Shown one piece after another: positions 1 to 7,847 of a stretch of 64,000 nucleotides of DNA. The stretch spans positions 283,218 through 347,217 of the forward strand of contig NZ_LMEC01000022.1 in the NCBI RefSeq assembly GCF_001425265.1, read 5' to 3'. The stretch is from Massilia sp. Root418. Its GTDB lineage: Bacteria > Pseudomonadota > Gammaproteobacteria > Burkholderiales > Burkholderiaceae_D. How positions within the stretch are numbered: position 1 is the stretch's first letter; each line of letters starts with the position of its first letter. Made by a program: the position numbers and the translations under genes. The notes under the pieces are model-generated. The model had not been told where the DNA came from. It saw nothing but the letters and a program-made list of their open reading frames with translations, and ran no database searches.

Positions 1-94
1 CGGTACTGAAAGCGAAAGCAGGGAAGTCATTCATGGCGAGATCGGCTCAATGCTGGCAAGGAATGTTGGCATTCCAGCTTACACCAAAATTTGC

Positions 95-162
95 CGAGCT
101 GAGCCGCATTTTCCCCTCCTTCGGGGTCAGACCCCGAAGTGGGCAAAATGCGGCTCAGCTCG
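95..162. repeat. Nested (compound) palindrome upstream of the TSUP gene
   Basis: An 18-base perfect inverted repeat (95-112 against 145-162, arm CGAGCTGAGCCGCATTTT) encloses a second 9-bp hairpin, CTTCGGGGT (119-127) with ACCCCGAAG (131-139) and loop CAG. The DNA could form a long interrupted cruciform. There is no T-tract, so a simple terminator is unlikely. The rest of 1-244 shows no convincing gene; the short open frames there look like chance. Confidence 0.8.
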
Positions 163-244
163 TTTGGGCGCCGGCGAGGAGAGGGTTTCTTACGTACAAT
201 GACGAGCTTCTAACTGGCCGCGCAGACGGCGTACATGGGGCGTT

Positions 245-1006
245 ATGGTGGATTTCCTGGTGTTGGGTGTGGCGGCGTTTGCCGCGGGGCTGGTGGATGC
301 GGTGGTGGGTGGGGGCGGACTGATCCAGATTCCGGTGCTGTTTTCGGTGTTCGGCAATACAGCGCCGGCCACGCTGCTCGGGACCAGCAAGCTGGCCGGC
401 ATCTTCGGCACGGCGGCGGCGGCGGTCAACTACGCGCGGCGCGTCAGCATCGCCTGGACCACGGCGGCGCCGGCTGCCATGGCGGCTTTCCTGTTCGCCT
501 TCCTCGGCGCCTACACGGTGACCAGGATACCGCCCGACTTCATGCGCACCCTGCTGCCCATCGTGCTGATTGCAGTGGCGGTGTACACCTTCTGGCGCAA
601 GGACTTCGGCAGCATCCACGCCCCGCTGCACACCGGCACCCGGGAGCGGCTGATGGCTGTGGGCTGCGGCGCACTGATCGGTTTCTACGACGGCTTCTTC
701 GGCCCCGGCACCGGCAGCTTCCTGGTGTTCCTGTTCGTGCGCTTCTTCGGCTTCGACTTCCTGGCGGCCTCGGCGGTGGCCAAGGTGGTGAACGTGGCCT
801 GCAACTTTGCCGCGCTGATGTGGTTCGGCTACTCGGGCCACTTGCTGTGGCAACTGGGCCTGTTGATGGCGGCATGCCAGGTGGCGGGTTCGCTGATCGG
901 CACCAAGCTGGCGATGAAGCACGGTAGCGGTTTCGTGCGCCGCCTGTTCCTGATCGTGGTGACCGTCCTGATCTTCAAAACCGGCTACGACGCGTTTCTG
1001 AAGTAA
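245..1006 (+). CDS. TSUP (TauE/SafE) family membrane permease
   Basis: A 253-residue, very hydrophobic protein with about seven or eight predicted membrane spans. The N-terminal half carries the glycine-rich segment AFAAGLVDAVVGGGGLIQIP. The second half carries GFYDGFFGPGTGSF, the family's repeated motif, so both halves of the duplicated TSUP fold are present. Family members export or import small sulfur-containing anions or organic acids across the inner membrane; the substrate cannot be told here. The ATG at 245 puts the first membrane helix at the N-terminus, but its ribosome binding site is weak. A UUCG-loop terminator follows 24 bases after the stop, so the gene is probably monocistronic. 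Confidence 0.88.
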   Translation: MVDFLVLGVAAFAAGLVDAVVGGGGLIQIPVLFSVFGNTAPATLLGTSKLAGIFGTAAAAVNYARRVSIAWTTAAPAAMAAFLFAFLGAYTVTRIPPDFMRTLLPIVLIAVAVYTFWRKDFGSIHAPLHTGTRERLMAVGCGALIGFYDGFFGPGTGSFLVFLFVRFFGFDFLAASAVAKVVNVACNFAALMWFGYSGHLLWQLGLLMAACQVAGSLIGTKLAMKHGSGFVRRLFLIVVTVLIFKTGYDAFLK

Positions 1007-1007
1007 T

Positions 1008-1023
1008 TGTTTCACGTGGAACA
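1008..1023. other. parS: parS-like ParB binding site 1
   Basis: The sequence TGTTTCACGTGGAACA differs at one position from the universal chromosomal parS consensus TGTTTCACGTGAAACA. It starts one base after the TSUP stop codon. The parAB genes lie 2.8 kb downstream, which fits a centromere-like site. ParB binding is inferred from the match and the context. Confidence 0.8.
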
Positions 1024-1029
1024 GCGGAC

Positions 1030-1057
1030 GAGGGCGCTTCGGCGCCCTCTTTTTTTT
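1030..1057 (+). terminator. Rho-independent terminator after the TSUP gene
   Basis: An 8-bp perfect stem, GAGGGCGC (1030-1037) with GCGCCCTC (1042-1049), is closed by a TTCG tetraloop and followed by a run of eight T (1050-1057). It sits between the two parS-like sites and insulates mnmG from the upstream gene. Confidence 0.92.
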
Positions 1058-1079
1058 GCTCGTAGCGTACATCGGGCAG

Positions 1080-1095
1080 TGTTCCACGTGGAACA
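1080..1095. other. parS: parS-like ParB binding site 2 (perfect palindrome)
   Basis: TGTTCCACGTGGAACA is a perfect 16-bp palindrome and corresponds to the parS variant known from Pseudomonas. It lies 57 bases after site 1, on the other side of the terminator and about 50 bases upstream of the mnmG -10 element. Bound ParB could therefore touch the mnmG promoter region; that is inference. Confidence 0.83.
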
Positions 1096-1143
1096 ATTCA
1101 CCTAATTTTTCTGCCTAAAAAAGTCGCAGCTGTAAAAAGACTC

Positions 1144-1149
1144 TATAAT
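1144..1149 (+). promoter_or_regulatory. Putative -10 element of the mnmG promoter
   Basis: A perfect TATAAT box lies 36 bases before the mnmG start codon. The expected -35 region near 1121-1126 (around AAGTCGC) is a poor match, so the promoter is weak or needs help. It would drive mnmG-rsmG and possibly parAB. Confidence 0.45.
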
Positions 1150-1185
1150 CTGATCTCATTCCTCGCATTCACCCCAATACCAAAA

Positions 1186-3117
1186 ATGTTATTTCCTACC
1201 CAATTCGACGTCATCGTTGTCGGCGGCGGTCACGCCGGCACCGAGGCCGCCCTGGCTTCCGCCCGCATGGGCCAGAAGACGCTCTTGCTGACGCACAACA
1301 TCGAGACGCTGGGCCAGATGTCGTGCAATCCTTCCATCGGCGGCATCGGCAAAGGCCACCTGGTCAAGGAAGTCGATGCGATGGGCGGCGCCATGGCGAT
1401 CGCCACCGACGAGGCGGGCATCCAGTTCCGCATCCTGAATTCCTCCAAGGGCCCTGCCGTGCGCGCCACCCGCGCCCAGGCCGACCGCATTCTGTACAAG
1501 CAGGCCATCCGCTCGCGCCTGGAAAACCAGCCTAACCTGTGGCTGTTCCAGCAGGCCGTGGACGACCTGATGGTGGAGGGCGACCGCGTGGTGGGCGCCG
1601 TGACCCAGATCGGCTTGAAGTTCCTGGCCCCTGCCGTGGTGCTGACGGCCGGCACTTTCCTGGACGGGAAGATCCACGTCGGTCTGCAGAATTACTCGGC
1701 CGGCCGCGCCGGCGACCCGCCCGCGATCTCGCTGTCGGCCCGCCTGAAAGAGCTGAAATTGCCGCAGGGCCGCCTGAAGACCGGCACGCCGCCGCGCATC
1801 GACGGCCGCAGTATCGACCTGTCGGCCATGACCGAACAGCCGGGCGACCTGGACCCGGTGCCGGTGTTTTCCGTCATGGGCAGTGCCGCCATGCACCCGC
1901 GCCAGATGCCTTGCTGGGTGACCCATACCAACACCAAAACGCACGACATCATCCGCGCCGGCCTGGACCGTAGCCCGATGTATACCGGCGTTATCGAAGG
2001 TGTCGGCCCGCGCTATTGCCCATCCATCGAGGACAAGATTCACCGCTTCTCGTCCAAGGAATCGCACCAGATTTTCCTGGAGCCGGAAGGCCTGACGACC
2101 AATGAATTCTATCCAAATGGCATCTCCACCAGCCTGCCGTTTGACGTGCAGATCGAGCTGGTGCGCTCGATGAAAGGCATGGAAAACGCCCACATCCTGC
2201 GTCCCGGTTACGCCATCGAATACGACTATTTCGACCCGCGCGGCCTCAAGGCGTCGCTGGAAACCAAGGCCGTGGGCGGCCTGTATTTCGCCGGCCAGAT
2301 CAACGGCACCACCGGCTATGAAGAGGCCGCCGCGCAGGGCATGCTGGCCGGTATCAACGCCGCGCTGCAGACCCAGGGCAAGGAAGCCTGGACCCCGGCG
2401 CGTTCGGAAGCCTACCTGGGCGTGCTGGTGGACGACCTGGTCACGCAGGGCGTGCAGGAGCCGTACCGCATGTTTACCAGCCGCGCCGAGTACCGTCTGA
2501 GCCTGCGCGAAGACAACGCGGACATGCGCTTGACCGAGATCGGCCGCAAGCTGGGCGTGGTCGGCGACGCGCAGTGGGAAGCCTTCGACCGCAAGCGCGA
2601 AGCCGTGGCCAAGGAGCTGGAACGCCTGCGTTCCACGTGGGTGAACCCGCGCATCCTGGCGGCGGACGAGTCCGAACGCGTGATCGGCCAGGCCATCGAG
2701 CGCGAGTATTCGCTGGCCGATCTGCTGCGCCGTCCGGGCGTGGCCTACGACAAGCTGATGACCATGTCGGGCGTGGAAGGCCAGGCGCTGGCAGGCCCCG
2801 GCGTGGACGACGCGGCGGTGCAGGAACAGGTGGAAATCCAGCTCAAATATTCGGGCTACATCGACCGCCAGAGCAAGGAAGTGGAGCGCCACGAGCACTA
2901 CGAAAACCTGAAACTGCCGGAAGCGTTCAACTATCTGGACATCACGGCACTGTCGGTGGAGGTGCGCCAGAAGCTGCATGCGCAGCGCCCGGAAACCCTG
3001 GGCCAGGCGTCGCGCATCTCCGGCGTGACCCCGGCGGCGATTTCGCTGCTGCTGGTGCACCTGAAAAAGACCGGTTTCGGCGGGTTTGTGAACTTGAAAG
3101 ATGAGGCTGTTCAATGA
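1186..3117 (+). CDS. mnmG: tRNA uridine-5-carboxymethylaminomethyl modification enzyme MnmG (GidA)
   Basis: 643 residues, the usual length for MnmG. The N-terminal FAD-binding Rossmann motif GGGHAG is at residues 13-18. The SCNPSIGG segment and the GTFLDG segment typical of the family follow. With MnmE it installs the carboxymethylaminomethyl group on U34 of certain tRNAs, using FAD and methylene-tetrahydrofolate. It is followed by rsmG with a 4-base ATGA overlap, the classical gidA-gidB pairing, and then by parAB. The only sensible start is the ATG at 1186, downstream of a TATAAT box. Confidence 0.98.
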   Translation: MLFPTQFDVIVVGGGHAGTEAALASARMGQKTLLLTHNIETLGQMSCNPSIGGIGKGHLVKEVDAMGGAMAIATDEAGIQFRILNSSKGPAVRATRAQADRILYKQAIRSRLENQPNLWLFQQAVDDLMVEGDRVVGAVTQIGLKFLAPAVVLTAGTFLDGKIHVGLQNYSAGRAGDPPAISLSARLKELKLPQGRLKTGTPPRIDGRSIDLSAMTEQPGDLDPVPVFSVMGSAAMHPRQMPCWVTHTNTKTHDIIRAGLDRSPMYTGVIEGVGPRYCPSIEDKIHRFSSKESHQIFLEPEGLTTNEFYPNGISTSLPFDVQIELVRSMKGMENAHILRPGYAIEYDYFDPRGLKASLETKAVGGLYFAGQINGTTGYEEAAAQGMLAGINAALQTQGKEAWTPARSEAYLGVLVDDLVTQGVQEPYRMFTSRAEYRLSLREDNADMRLTEIGRKLGVVGDAQWEAFDRKREAVAKELERLRSTWVNPRILAADESERVIGQAIEREYSLADLLRRPGVAYDKLMTMSGVEGQALAGPGVDDAAVQEQVEIQLKYSGYIDRQSKEVERHEHYENLKLPEAFNYLDITALSVEVRQKLHAQRPETLGQASRISGVTPAAISLLLVHLKKTGFGGFVNLKDEAVQ

Positions 3118-3758
3118 AGTTGTTCGACCGTGCAGCATTGGCCGAAGTGTTGAAAAAGGGCGTGGCGGAACTGGCTGTGGAGCTGTCCGCCGCGCAGCAG
3201 GAGCAGCTGCTGGACTACCTGGCGCTGCTGAACAAGTGGAATAGCGTCTACAACCTGACGTCCGTGCGCGATCCGATGCAGATGATGACGCTGCATTTGC
3301 TGGACTCGCTGGCCGCCGTGCCGGCATTCGACGGTGCGCAGAACGTGCTGGACGTGGGGGCGGGCGGCGGCCTGCCGGGCGTGGTGCTGGCGATCTCGAA
3401 GCCGGACATGAAGCTGTCCATGATCGACACGGTGCACAAGAAAACCGCCTTCCTGACGCAGGTGAAGGCGGAACTGGGCCTGGCCAACGTGACGGTGTAC
3501 ACGAAGAAGGTGCAGGAGCTGGAGGTGAAGCAGCCATTCGACGTGATCACCTCGCGCGCCTTCGCCGACCTGAGCGACTTCGTGAACTGGTCCGGGCACC
3601 TGCTGGCCCAAGGCGGACGCTTCATCGCCCTGAAAGGCACGGCGCCGCAGGACGAGCGCGAGCGCCTGCCCGAGCCGTGGAAGGTGGAACGGCTGCAGGC
3701 CCTGAAAGTGCCGGGGCTGGAGGCGGAGCGCCACCTGGTATTCATCCAACAGGCATAA
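3114..3758 (+). CDS. rsmG: 16S rRNA (guanine527-N7)-methyltransferase RsmG (GidB)
   Basis: 214 residues. The S-adenosylmethionine-binding motif VLDVGAGGGLPGVV begins at residue 78, as in characterised RsmG/GidB proteins. The enzyme methylates N7 of G527 in 16S rRNA; loss of this activity is known to give low-level streptomycin resistance in other bacteria. Its ATG overlaps the mnmG stop by four bases, so translation is probably coupled. An AT-rich palindromic region separates it from parA. Confidence 0.97.
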   Translation: MKLFDRAALAEVLKKGVAELAVELSAAQQEQLLDYLALLNKWNSVYNLTSVRDPMQMMTLHLLDSLAAVPAFDGAQNVLDVGAGGGLPGVVLAISKPDMKLSMIDTVHKKTAFLTQVKAELGLANVTVYTKKVQELEVKQPFDVITSRAFADLSDFVNWSGHLLAQGGRFIALKGTAPQDERERLPEPWKVERLQALKVPGLEAERHLVFIQQA

Positions 3759-3763
3759 CGGAA

Positions 3764-3831
3764 TATACGGTATAAATCATTTATACCGTATAAACAGAAT
3801 AAACAAACTAAACGATTTATACCATATAAAC
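3764..3831. promoter_or_regulatory. AT-rich palindrome and repeat array upstream of parA
   Basis: A perfect inverted repeat with 14-base arms and a 1-base spacer spans 3764-3792 (arm TATACGGTATAAAT). Its right part, 3779-3795, recurs with one mismatch at 3815-3831 (ATTTATACC[G/A]TATAAAC). The pentamer TAAAC starts at 3791, 3800, 3809 and 3827, a spacing of 9, 9 and 18 bases. The patch is far richer in A and T than its surroundings. It is a good candidate for an operator or promoter region of parAB, perhaps autoregulatory; no protein can be assigned from sequence. Confidence 0.65.
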
Positions 3832-3854
3832 GATATAGCTAATAAGAAGAGTAC

Positions 3855-4625
3855 ATGGCCAAAATTTTTTGTGTAGCGAATCAAAAGGGCGGCGTGGGCA
3901 AGACCACCACCACGGTCAACCTCTCCGCCGGACTGGCCAAACTGAACCAGCGCGTATTGCTGGTGGACCTGGACCCGCAGGGCAACGCCACCATGGGCGC
4001 GGGCATCAACAAGGCCGGCCTGGCAGCGTCGACCTATGAAGTGCTGCTGGGCCAGTCGGACGTGGCCACGGCGCGCCAGCGTTCGGAGGCGGGGCGCTTC
4101 GACGTGCTGCCGTCCAACCGCGAGCTGGCGGGCGCCGAAGTGGAGATGGTGGAGCTGGACAACCGCGAGCGCCGCCTGAAGGATGCGCTGGCTGCCGTCG
4201 ACAAGGAGTACGACTTCATCCTGATCGACTGCCCGCCGGCACTGTCCATGCTGACCTTGAACGGCCTGTGCGCCGCGCACGGCGTGATCATTCCGATGCA
4301 GTGCGAGTACTACGCGCTGGAAGGCCTGTCGGACCTGGTGAACACCATCAAGAAGGTGCACGCCAACCTGAACCCGGACCTGAAGATCATCGGCCTGCTG
4401 CGCGTCATGTTCGATCCGCGCATGACGCTGTCGCAGCAAGTGTCTGCGCAGCTGGAGCAGCACTTCGGCGACAAGGTCTTCAAGACCATCATTCCGCGCA
4501 ATGTGCGCCTGGCCGAAGCGCCGTCGTACGGCATGCCGGGCGTGACCTTCGATCCATCCTCCAAGGGCGCGCAGGCTTACATCGCCTTCGGCGCCGAGAT
4601 GGTCAAGCGTATCAAGAAGATGTAA
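3855..4625 (+). CDS. parA: Chromosome-partitioning ATPase ParA
   Basis: 256 residues. The deviant Walker A motif KGGVGKTT is at residues 11-18, and the Walker B-like segment FILIDCPPALS follows in the middle. This is the short chromosomal (Soj-type) form without an N-terminal helix-turn-helix domain. It cycles between ATP-dimers on the nucleoid and release stimulated by ParB, moving the origin region. parB follows after 11 bases, with parS-like sites 2.8 kb upstream. Confidence 0.96.
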   Translation: MAKIFCVANQKGGVGKTTTTVNLSAGLAKLNQRVLLVDLDPQGNATMGAGINKAGLAASTYEVLLGQSDVATARQRSEAGRFDVLPSNRELAGAEVEMVELDNRERRLKDALAAVDKEYDFILIDCPPALSMLTLNGLCAAHGVIIPMQCEYYALEGLSDLVNTIKKVHANLNPDLKIIGLLRVMFDPRMTLSQQVSAQLEQHFGDKVFKTIIPRNVRLAEAPSYGMPGVTFDPSSKGAQAYIAFGAEMVKRIKKM

Positions 4626-4636
4626 CAGGACAAATT

Positions 4637-5524
4637 ATGGCAACGAAGAAACTCAAAGGCCTGGGTCGCGGCCTGGACGCCCTGCTGGGCGGCGATGGCG
4701 ATCCATCCAACCCGGCGGCGAACGGCAGCGCGCCGACCGAGCTGGCGGTCGCGCACATGCAAGCGGGCAAATACCAGCCGCGCACGCGCATGGACGAGGG
4801 CGGTCTGGCCGAGCTGGCCGCTTCCATCAAGACCCAGGGCATCATGCAGCCCATCCTGGTGCGCCCGATCGCGCCGGCCAAGGGCAGCGCGGTCAAATAT
4901 GAAATCATCGCCGGCGAGCGCCGCTTCCGCGCGGCGCAGCTGGCCGGCCTGGAAAACGTGCCGGTGCTGGTGCGCGAGGTGGACGACAAGACCGCCGCCG
5001 CCATGGCGCTGATCGAGAATATCCAGCGCGAAGACTTGAACCCGCTGGAAGAGGCGCAGGGCATCCAGCGCCTGATCACCGACTTCGACTTCACCCACGA
5101 GCAGGCGGCCACCGCCGTCGGCCGCTCGCGCAGCGCAGTGTCCAACCTGCTCAGGCTGATCAACCTCGCCGGCCCGGTGCAGACCATGCTGATGGCCGGC
5201 GACATCGACATGGGCCACGCGCGCGCCCTGCTGGCGGTGGATGCGGCCACCCAGATCACGCTGGCAAATGTTGTCGTAGCGAAACGCCTGTCGGTGCGCG
5301 AGACGGAAAAGCTGGTGCAGCGCGCCCAGGAAGAGCAGTCCGAGCAGGCGCAGCGCAAGCAGAAGGACAAATCCGGCGACATCCTGCGCCTGGAGGAAGA
5401 GCTGGCCGACCTGCTGGCCACGCCGGTGGTGTTCAAGATGGGCAGTAAGGGCCGCGGCCAGATGGTGATCGACTTTGCCGACCTGGATGTGCTGGACGGA
5501 CTGCTGACCCGTCTGCGCGGCTAA
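4637..5524 (+). CDS. parB: Chromosome-partitioning protein ParB
   Basis: 295 residues from the ATG at 4637, which follows an AGGACA ribosome site; the open frame extends further upstream, but that part is the out-of-frame shadow of parA. The N-terminus KLKGLGRGLDALLG is the ParA-interaction peptide typical of ParB. The ParB/Srx CTP-binding core includes GERRFRAAQLAGL and ENIQREDLNPLEEA. The central helix-turn-helix includes AVGRSRSAVSNLLRL. It should bind parS and spread as a CTP-dependent clamp. Confidence 0.96.
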   Translation: MATKKLKGLGRGLDALLGGDGDPSNPAANGSAPTELAVAHMQAGKYQPRTRMDEGGLAELAASIKTQGIMQPILVRPIAPAKGSAVKYEIIAGERRFRAAQLAGLENVPVLVREVDDKTAAAMALIENIQREDLNPLEEAQGIQRLITDFDFTHEQAATAVGRSRSAVSNLLRLINLAGPVQTMLMAGDIDMGHARALLAVDAATQITLANVVVAKRLSVRETEKLVQRAQEEQSEQAQRKQKDKSGDILRLEEELADLLATPVVFKMGSKGRGQMVIDFADLDVLDGLLTRLRG

Positions 5525-5563
5525 GCCGCCGCCGCGGCCCGTCCTGCATCGTGACGGACCAAC

Positions 5564-5602
5564 TGTAGGGCGGGTTAGCGGGCGCAGCCCGCGTAACCCG
5601 CC
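5564..5602. repeat. REP-like palindrome, copy 1
   Basis: Arms GGCGGGTTA (5569-5577) and TAACCCGCC (5594-5602) flank a GC-rich centre, preceded by CTGTAG. It follows parB by about 40 bases. The remaining bases to 5737 show no convincing gene. Confidence 0.8.
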
Positions 5603-5737
5603 ATGCGGAAAGCCGAGTAACCAGAAGTCATGGCAATGTTGACACAGTGATAGCGCGCACACCGCGCACCATCCTGGTGCATATGCTCAAAAACCGTCTC
5701 TTTCTTGCCCAAACAGCCATGTTGCGGCGCACCATGT

Positions 5738-5767
5738 TTGACCAAACTAAGCAAATCCTAATATAAT
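5738..5767 (+). promoter_or_regulatory. Sigma-70 promoter of the atp operon
   Basis: A TTGACC -35 box (5738-5743) and a perfect TATAAT -10 box (5762-5767) are separated by 18 bases. The predicted transcription start near 5774 is too close to the GTG at 5781 for normal translation. This favours the GTG at 5811 as the atpI start. Confidence 0.8.
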
Positions 5768-5810
5768 CCCGTGTCTTTAGGTGTATACGCTTTCTCTGGG
5801 AACCCGGCAA

Positions 5811-6179
5811 GTGAGTGATTTTTTTCAGCGCATTGCCTCTCCGGTGTTTAAAGTTGTTGCCTTGCAGTTCACAATCGCCACGTTTTTCTCCGCCGCCACT
5901 GCCTATTTCGGCAGCGTTGAGAGAGGCTGGTCTGCCGCTTTAGGCGGAGCGATCGCAGTCATCGGGAGCCTGGTGTACGCGATGATAGTCGCGGGCGAAA
6001 CGAACGACGCAAAGAAAGCATTCCGGACGCATTTTCGCGCCGAGATGGTTAAAGTTTTCATAACGGCAGCGCTGTTCATTACTGCGCTGGTACTGTTCTC
6101 GTCGGCCGCATGGTTATGGCTGATCATAGGTTTCGCGGTAGCGACCCTGGCTTACTGGTTCGCGCTGCTAGCAGTTTAA
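5811..6179 (+). CDS. atpI: ATP synthase accessory protein I (AtpI)
   Basis: About 122 residues with four hydrophobic segments, ending in FAVATLAYWFALLAV, and lying directly before atpB. AtpI is a small membrane protein that helps assemble the c-ring and is not part of the finished enzyme. I chose the GTG at 5811 (MSDFFQRI) because a GGGAA ribosome site lies about eight bases before it; an in-frame GTG at 5781 lies almost on the transcription start. Family sequences diverge, so position supports the call as much as sequence does. Confidence 0.85.
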   Translation: MSDFFQRIASPVFKVVALQFTIATFFSAATAYFGSVERGWSAALGGAIAVIGSLVYAMIVAGETNDAKKAFRTHFRAEMVKVFITAALFITALVLFSSAAWLWLIIGFAVATLAYWFALLAV

Positions 6180-6201
6180 TTAACAAAATCTGGCAAACAT
6201 T

Positions 6202-6999
6202 ATGACCACTGAACACGGGGGCCACGCGGCCCCGGCTAACGCCACAGAGTACATTCAGCACCACTTGTCGCACCTGCGCAATGCGGATAACACCATCAAC
6301 CTGGATACGTTCTGGGTTTCGGCACTTCTGGGCCTGGTGTTCCTGGGCGTCTTCTACATGGCTGCCCGCCGTGCCACCCCTGGCGTGCCAGGCAAGCTGC
6401 AGAACTTCGTCGAGTGGATCATGGAATTGGTCAACGACACCGTCAATTCCGCTTTCCACGCCAAGAGCAAGGTAATCGCGCCGCTGGCCATCACCATCTT
6501 CGTGTGGGTATGGCTGATGAACGCGATGGACTTCCTGCCGGTTGACCTGCTGCCGAAAGTGCTGGAATTCTTCGGCGTCTACAAGCTGCGCGTGGTGCCG
6601 ACCGCCGACGTGAACCACACCTTCGGCATGTCGTTCTCGGTGCTGCTGTGCATTATCGCTTTCTCCATCAAGGCCAAGGGCGTTGGTGGCTGGACCAAAG
6701 AACTGTTTACCGCGCCGTTCCACGCGCATGGCGCCATGGCCATCGTGCTGGCCCCGGTGAACTTCGTTTTCCAAATGATCGAGCTGGTAGCGAAGCCTAT
6801 TTCGCTGGCGCTGCGACTGTTCGGCAACATGTATGCCGGCGAACTGATTTTCATTCTGATCGCGTTGTTGCCTTGGTGGGCGCAGTGGCTGTTGGGTGGT
6901 CCATGGGCAATCTTCCACATTCTGATTGTAACTCTGCAAGCTTTTGTGTTTATGGCGTTGACGGTTGTGTATCTGGCCCTTGCGGTTGAGAAGCATTAA
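6202..6999 (+). CDS. atpB: F-type ATP synthase subunit a
   Basis: 265 residues with five or six membrane helices. The conserved segment SLALRLFGNM places the essential arginine at residue 205; this arginine separates the two proton half-channels against the c-ring. Together with subunit c it forms the Fo proton path in the inner membrane. It is the second gene of the operon, 22 bases after atpI. Confidence 0.97.
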   Translation: MTTEHGGHAAPANATEYIQHHLSHLRNADNTINLDTFWVSALLGLVFLGVFYMAARRATPGVPGKLQNFVEWIMELVNDTVNSAFHAKSKVIAPLAITIFVWVWLMNAMDFLPVDLLPKVLEFFGVYKLRVVPTADVNHTFGMSFSVLLCIIAFSIKAKGVGGWTKELFTAPFHAHGAMAIVLAPVNFVFQMIELVAKPISLALRLFGNMYAGELIFILIALLPWWAQWLLGGPWAIFHILIVTLQAFVFMALTVVYLALAVEKH

Positions 7000-7004
7000 T
7001 CAGC

Positions 7005-7060
7005 AACTTTATATTTGTTTTTTTAGTATCTTTCGTTTTTTTTAAATTTAGGAGAATTTT
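7005..7060 (+). promoter_or_regulatory. U-rich translation-enhancer leader of atpE
   Basis: The 61 bases between atpB and atpE are extremely T-rich, with runs of seven and eight T, and end in TTTAGGAGAATTTT, a strong ribosome site before the atpE ATG. A U-rich enhancer at this exact place is known for E. coli atpE, where subunit c must be made in large excess. The same role here is inferred. Confidence 0.6.
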
Positions 7061-7336
7061 ATGCAAGCTCTGATCGCACAAGTACAAAGCATGACCGTTC
7101 TGGCCGTAGCCATCATCGTAGGTCTGGCCGCAATCGGCACCGCACTGGGCTTCGCTATTCTGGGCGGCAAATTCCTGGAAGCTTCGGCTCGCCAGCCTGA
7201 ACTGATGCCACAACTGCAAACCAAGCTGTTCGTTATCGCTGGTCTGCTGGATGCCATCTCGATGATCGGTGTTGGTGTTGCTCTGCTGTTCACGTTCAAC
7301 AACCCATTCCTGACCGCTGTTCTGGCTGCTCACTAA
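7061..7336 (+). CDS. atpE: F-type ATP synthase subunit c
   Basis: 91 residues forming a helical hairpin. The loop ASARQPE separates two membrane helices. The proton-carrying carboxylate is Asp64 in GLLDAISM. The sodium-binding signature (Gln in helix 1 with Glu-Ser in helix 2) is absent, so this is a proton-driven enzyme. The protein is slightly longer than E. coli subunit c (79 residues), as is common in Burkholderiales. Confidence 0.97.
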   Translation: MQALIAQVQSMTVLAVAIIVGLAAIGTALGFAILGGKFLEASARQPELMPQLQTKLFVIAGLLDAISMIGVGVALLFTFNNPFLTAVLAAH

Positions 7337-7374
7337 TCTTCGCTTCATGCGGGGAAACTTTTTAGGAGCAAGGT

Positions 7375-7845
7375 ATGGACATTAATATGTCGCTCATCGG
7401 CCAGATGATCACCTTCGGGGTGCTCGTATGGTTCTCGATGAAATTCGTATTCCCAGCGTTGAATTCCACGCTGGACGAGCGTGCCAAGCGTATCGCCGAT
7501 GGTCTGGCTGCGGCCGACCAGGGCAAGGCTTCGATGGAAATCGCTGAAAAGCGCGCTTCCGAAGCCCTGACCTCCGCCCGCGACGAAGCTGCCCAGCGCG
7601 TCGCGGACGCCGAGAAGCGTGCGCAACTGGTGGCTGAAGAAATTAAAGCCAACGCCAAAGCCGAAGCCGACCGCATCATTGCACAAGCCAAAGCTGAAGC
7701 CGAACAGCAAGTTACCCAAGCCCGCGAAGCTCTGCGCGCCCAGGTAGCCGACCTGGCGGTCAAAGGTGCCGAGCAGATCTTGAAGCGTGAAGTCACCGCG
7801 TCGGCCCACGCCGACCTGCTGGCCCGCCTCGCGACTGAGCTGTAA
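7375..7845 (+). CDS. atpF: F-type ATP synthase subunit b
   Basis: 156 residues. One N-terminal membrane helix (MSLIGQMITFGVLVWFSMKF) is followed by a long charged, Ala-, Lys- and Glu-rich helix. This is the peripheral-stalk architecture in which two b subunits hold F1 to the membrane. A TTTAGGAG ribosome site precedes the ATG at 7375, and atpH follows after two bases. Confidence 0.97.
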   Translation: MDINMSLIGQMITFGVLVWFSMKFVFPALNSTLDERAKRIADGLAAADQGKASMEIAEKRASEALTSARDEAAQRVADAEKRAQLVAEEIKANAKAEADRIIAQAKAEAEQQVTQAREALRAQVADLAVKGAEQILKREVTASAHADLLARLATEL

Positions 7846-7847
7846 TC

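Noticed and set aside
155..1096. 313-residue minus-strand frame over the TSUP gene and parS sites
   Set aside because: It runs through a terminator and parS sites and opposite a clear membrane protein; composition is His-, Gln- and Arg-rich without a domain.
2631..2646. parS-like CGTTCCACGTGGGTGA inside mnmG
   Set aside because: Only the left half and centre match; the right arm is broken. It lies in well-conserved coding sequence and is likely chance.
1189..3537. 782-residue open frame opposite mnmG and rsmG
   Set aside because: Shadow of two highly conserved genes; low-complexity composition.
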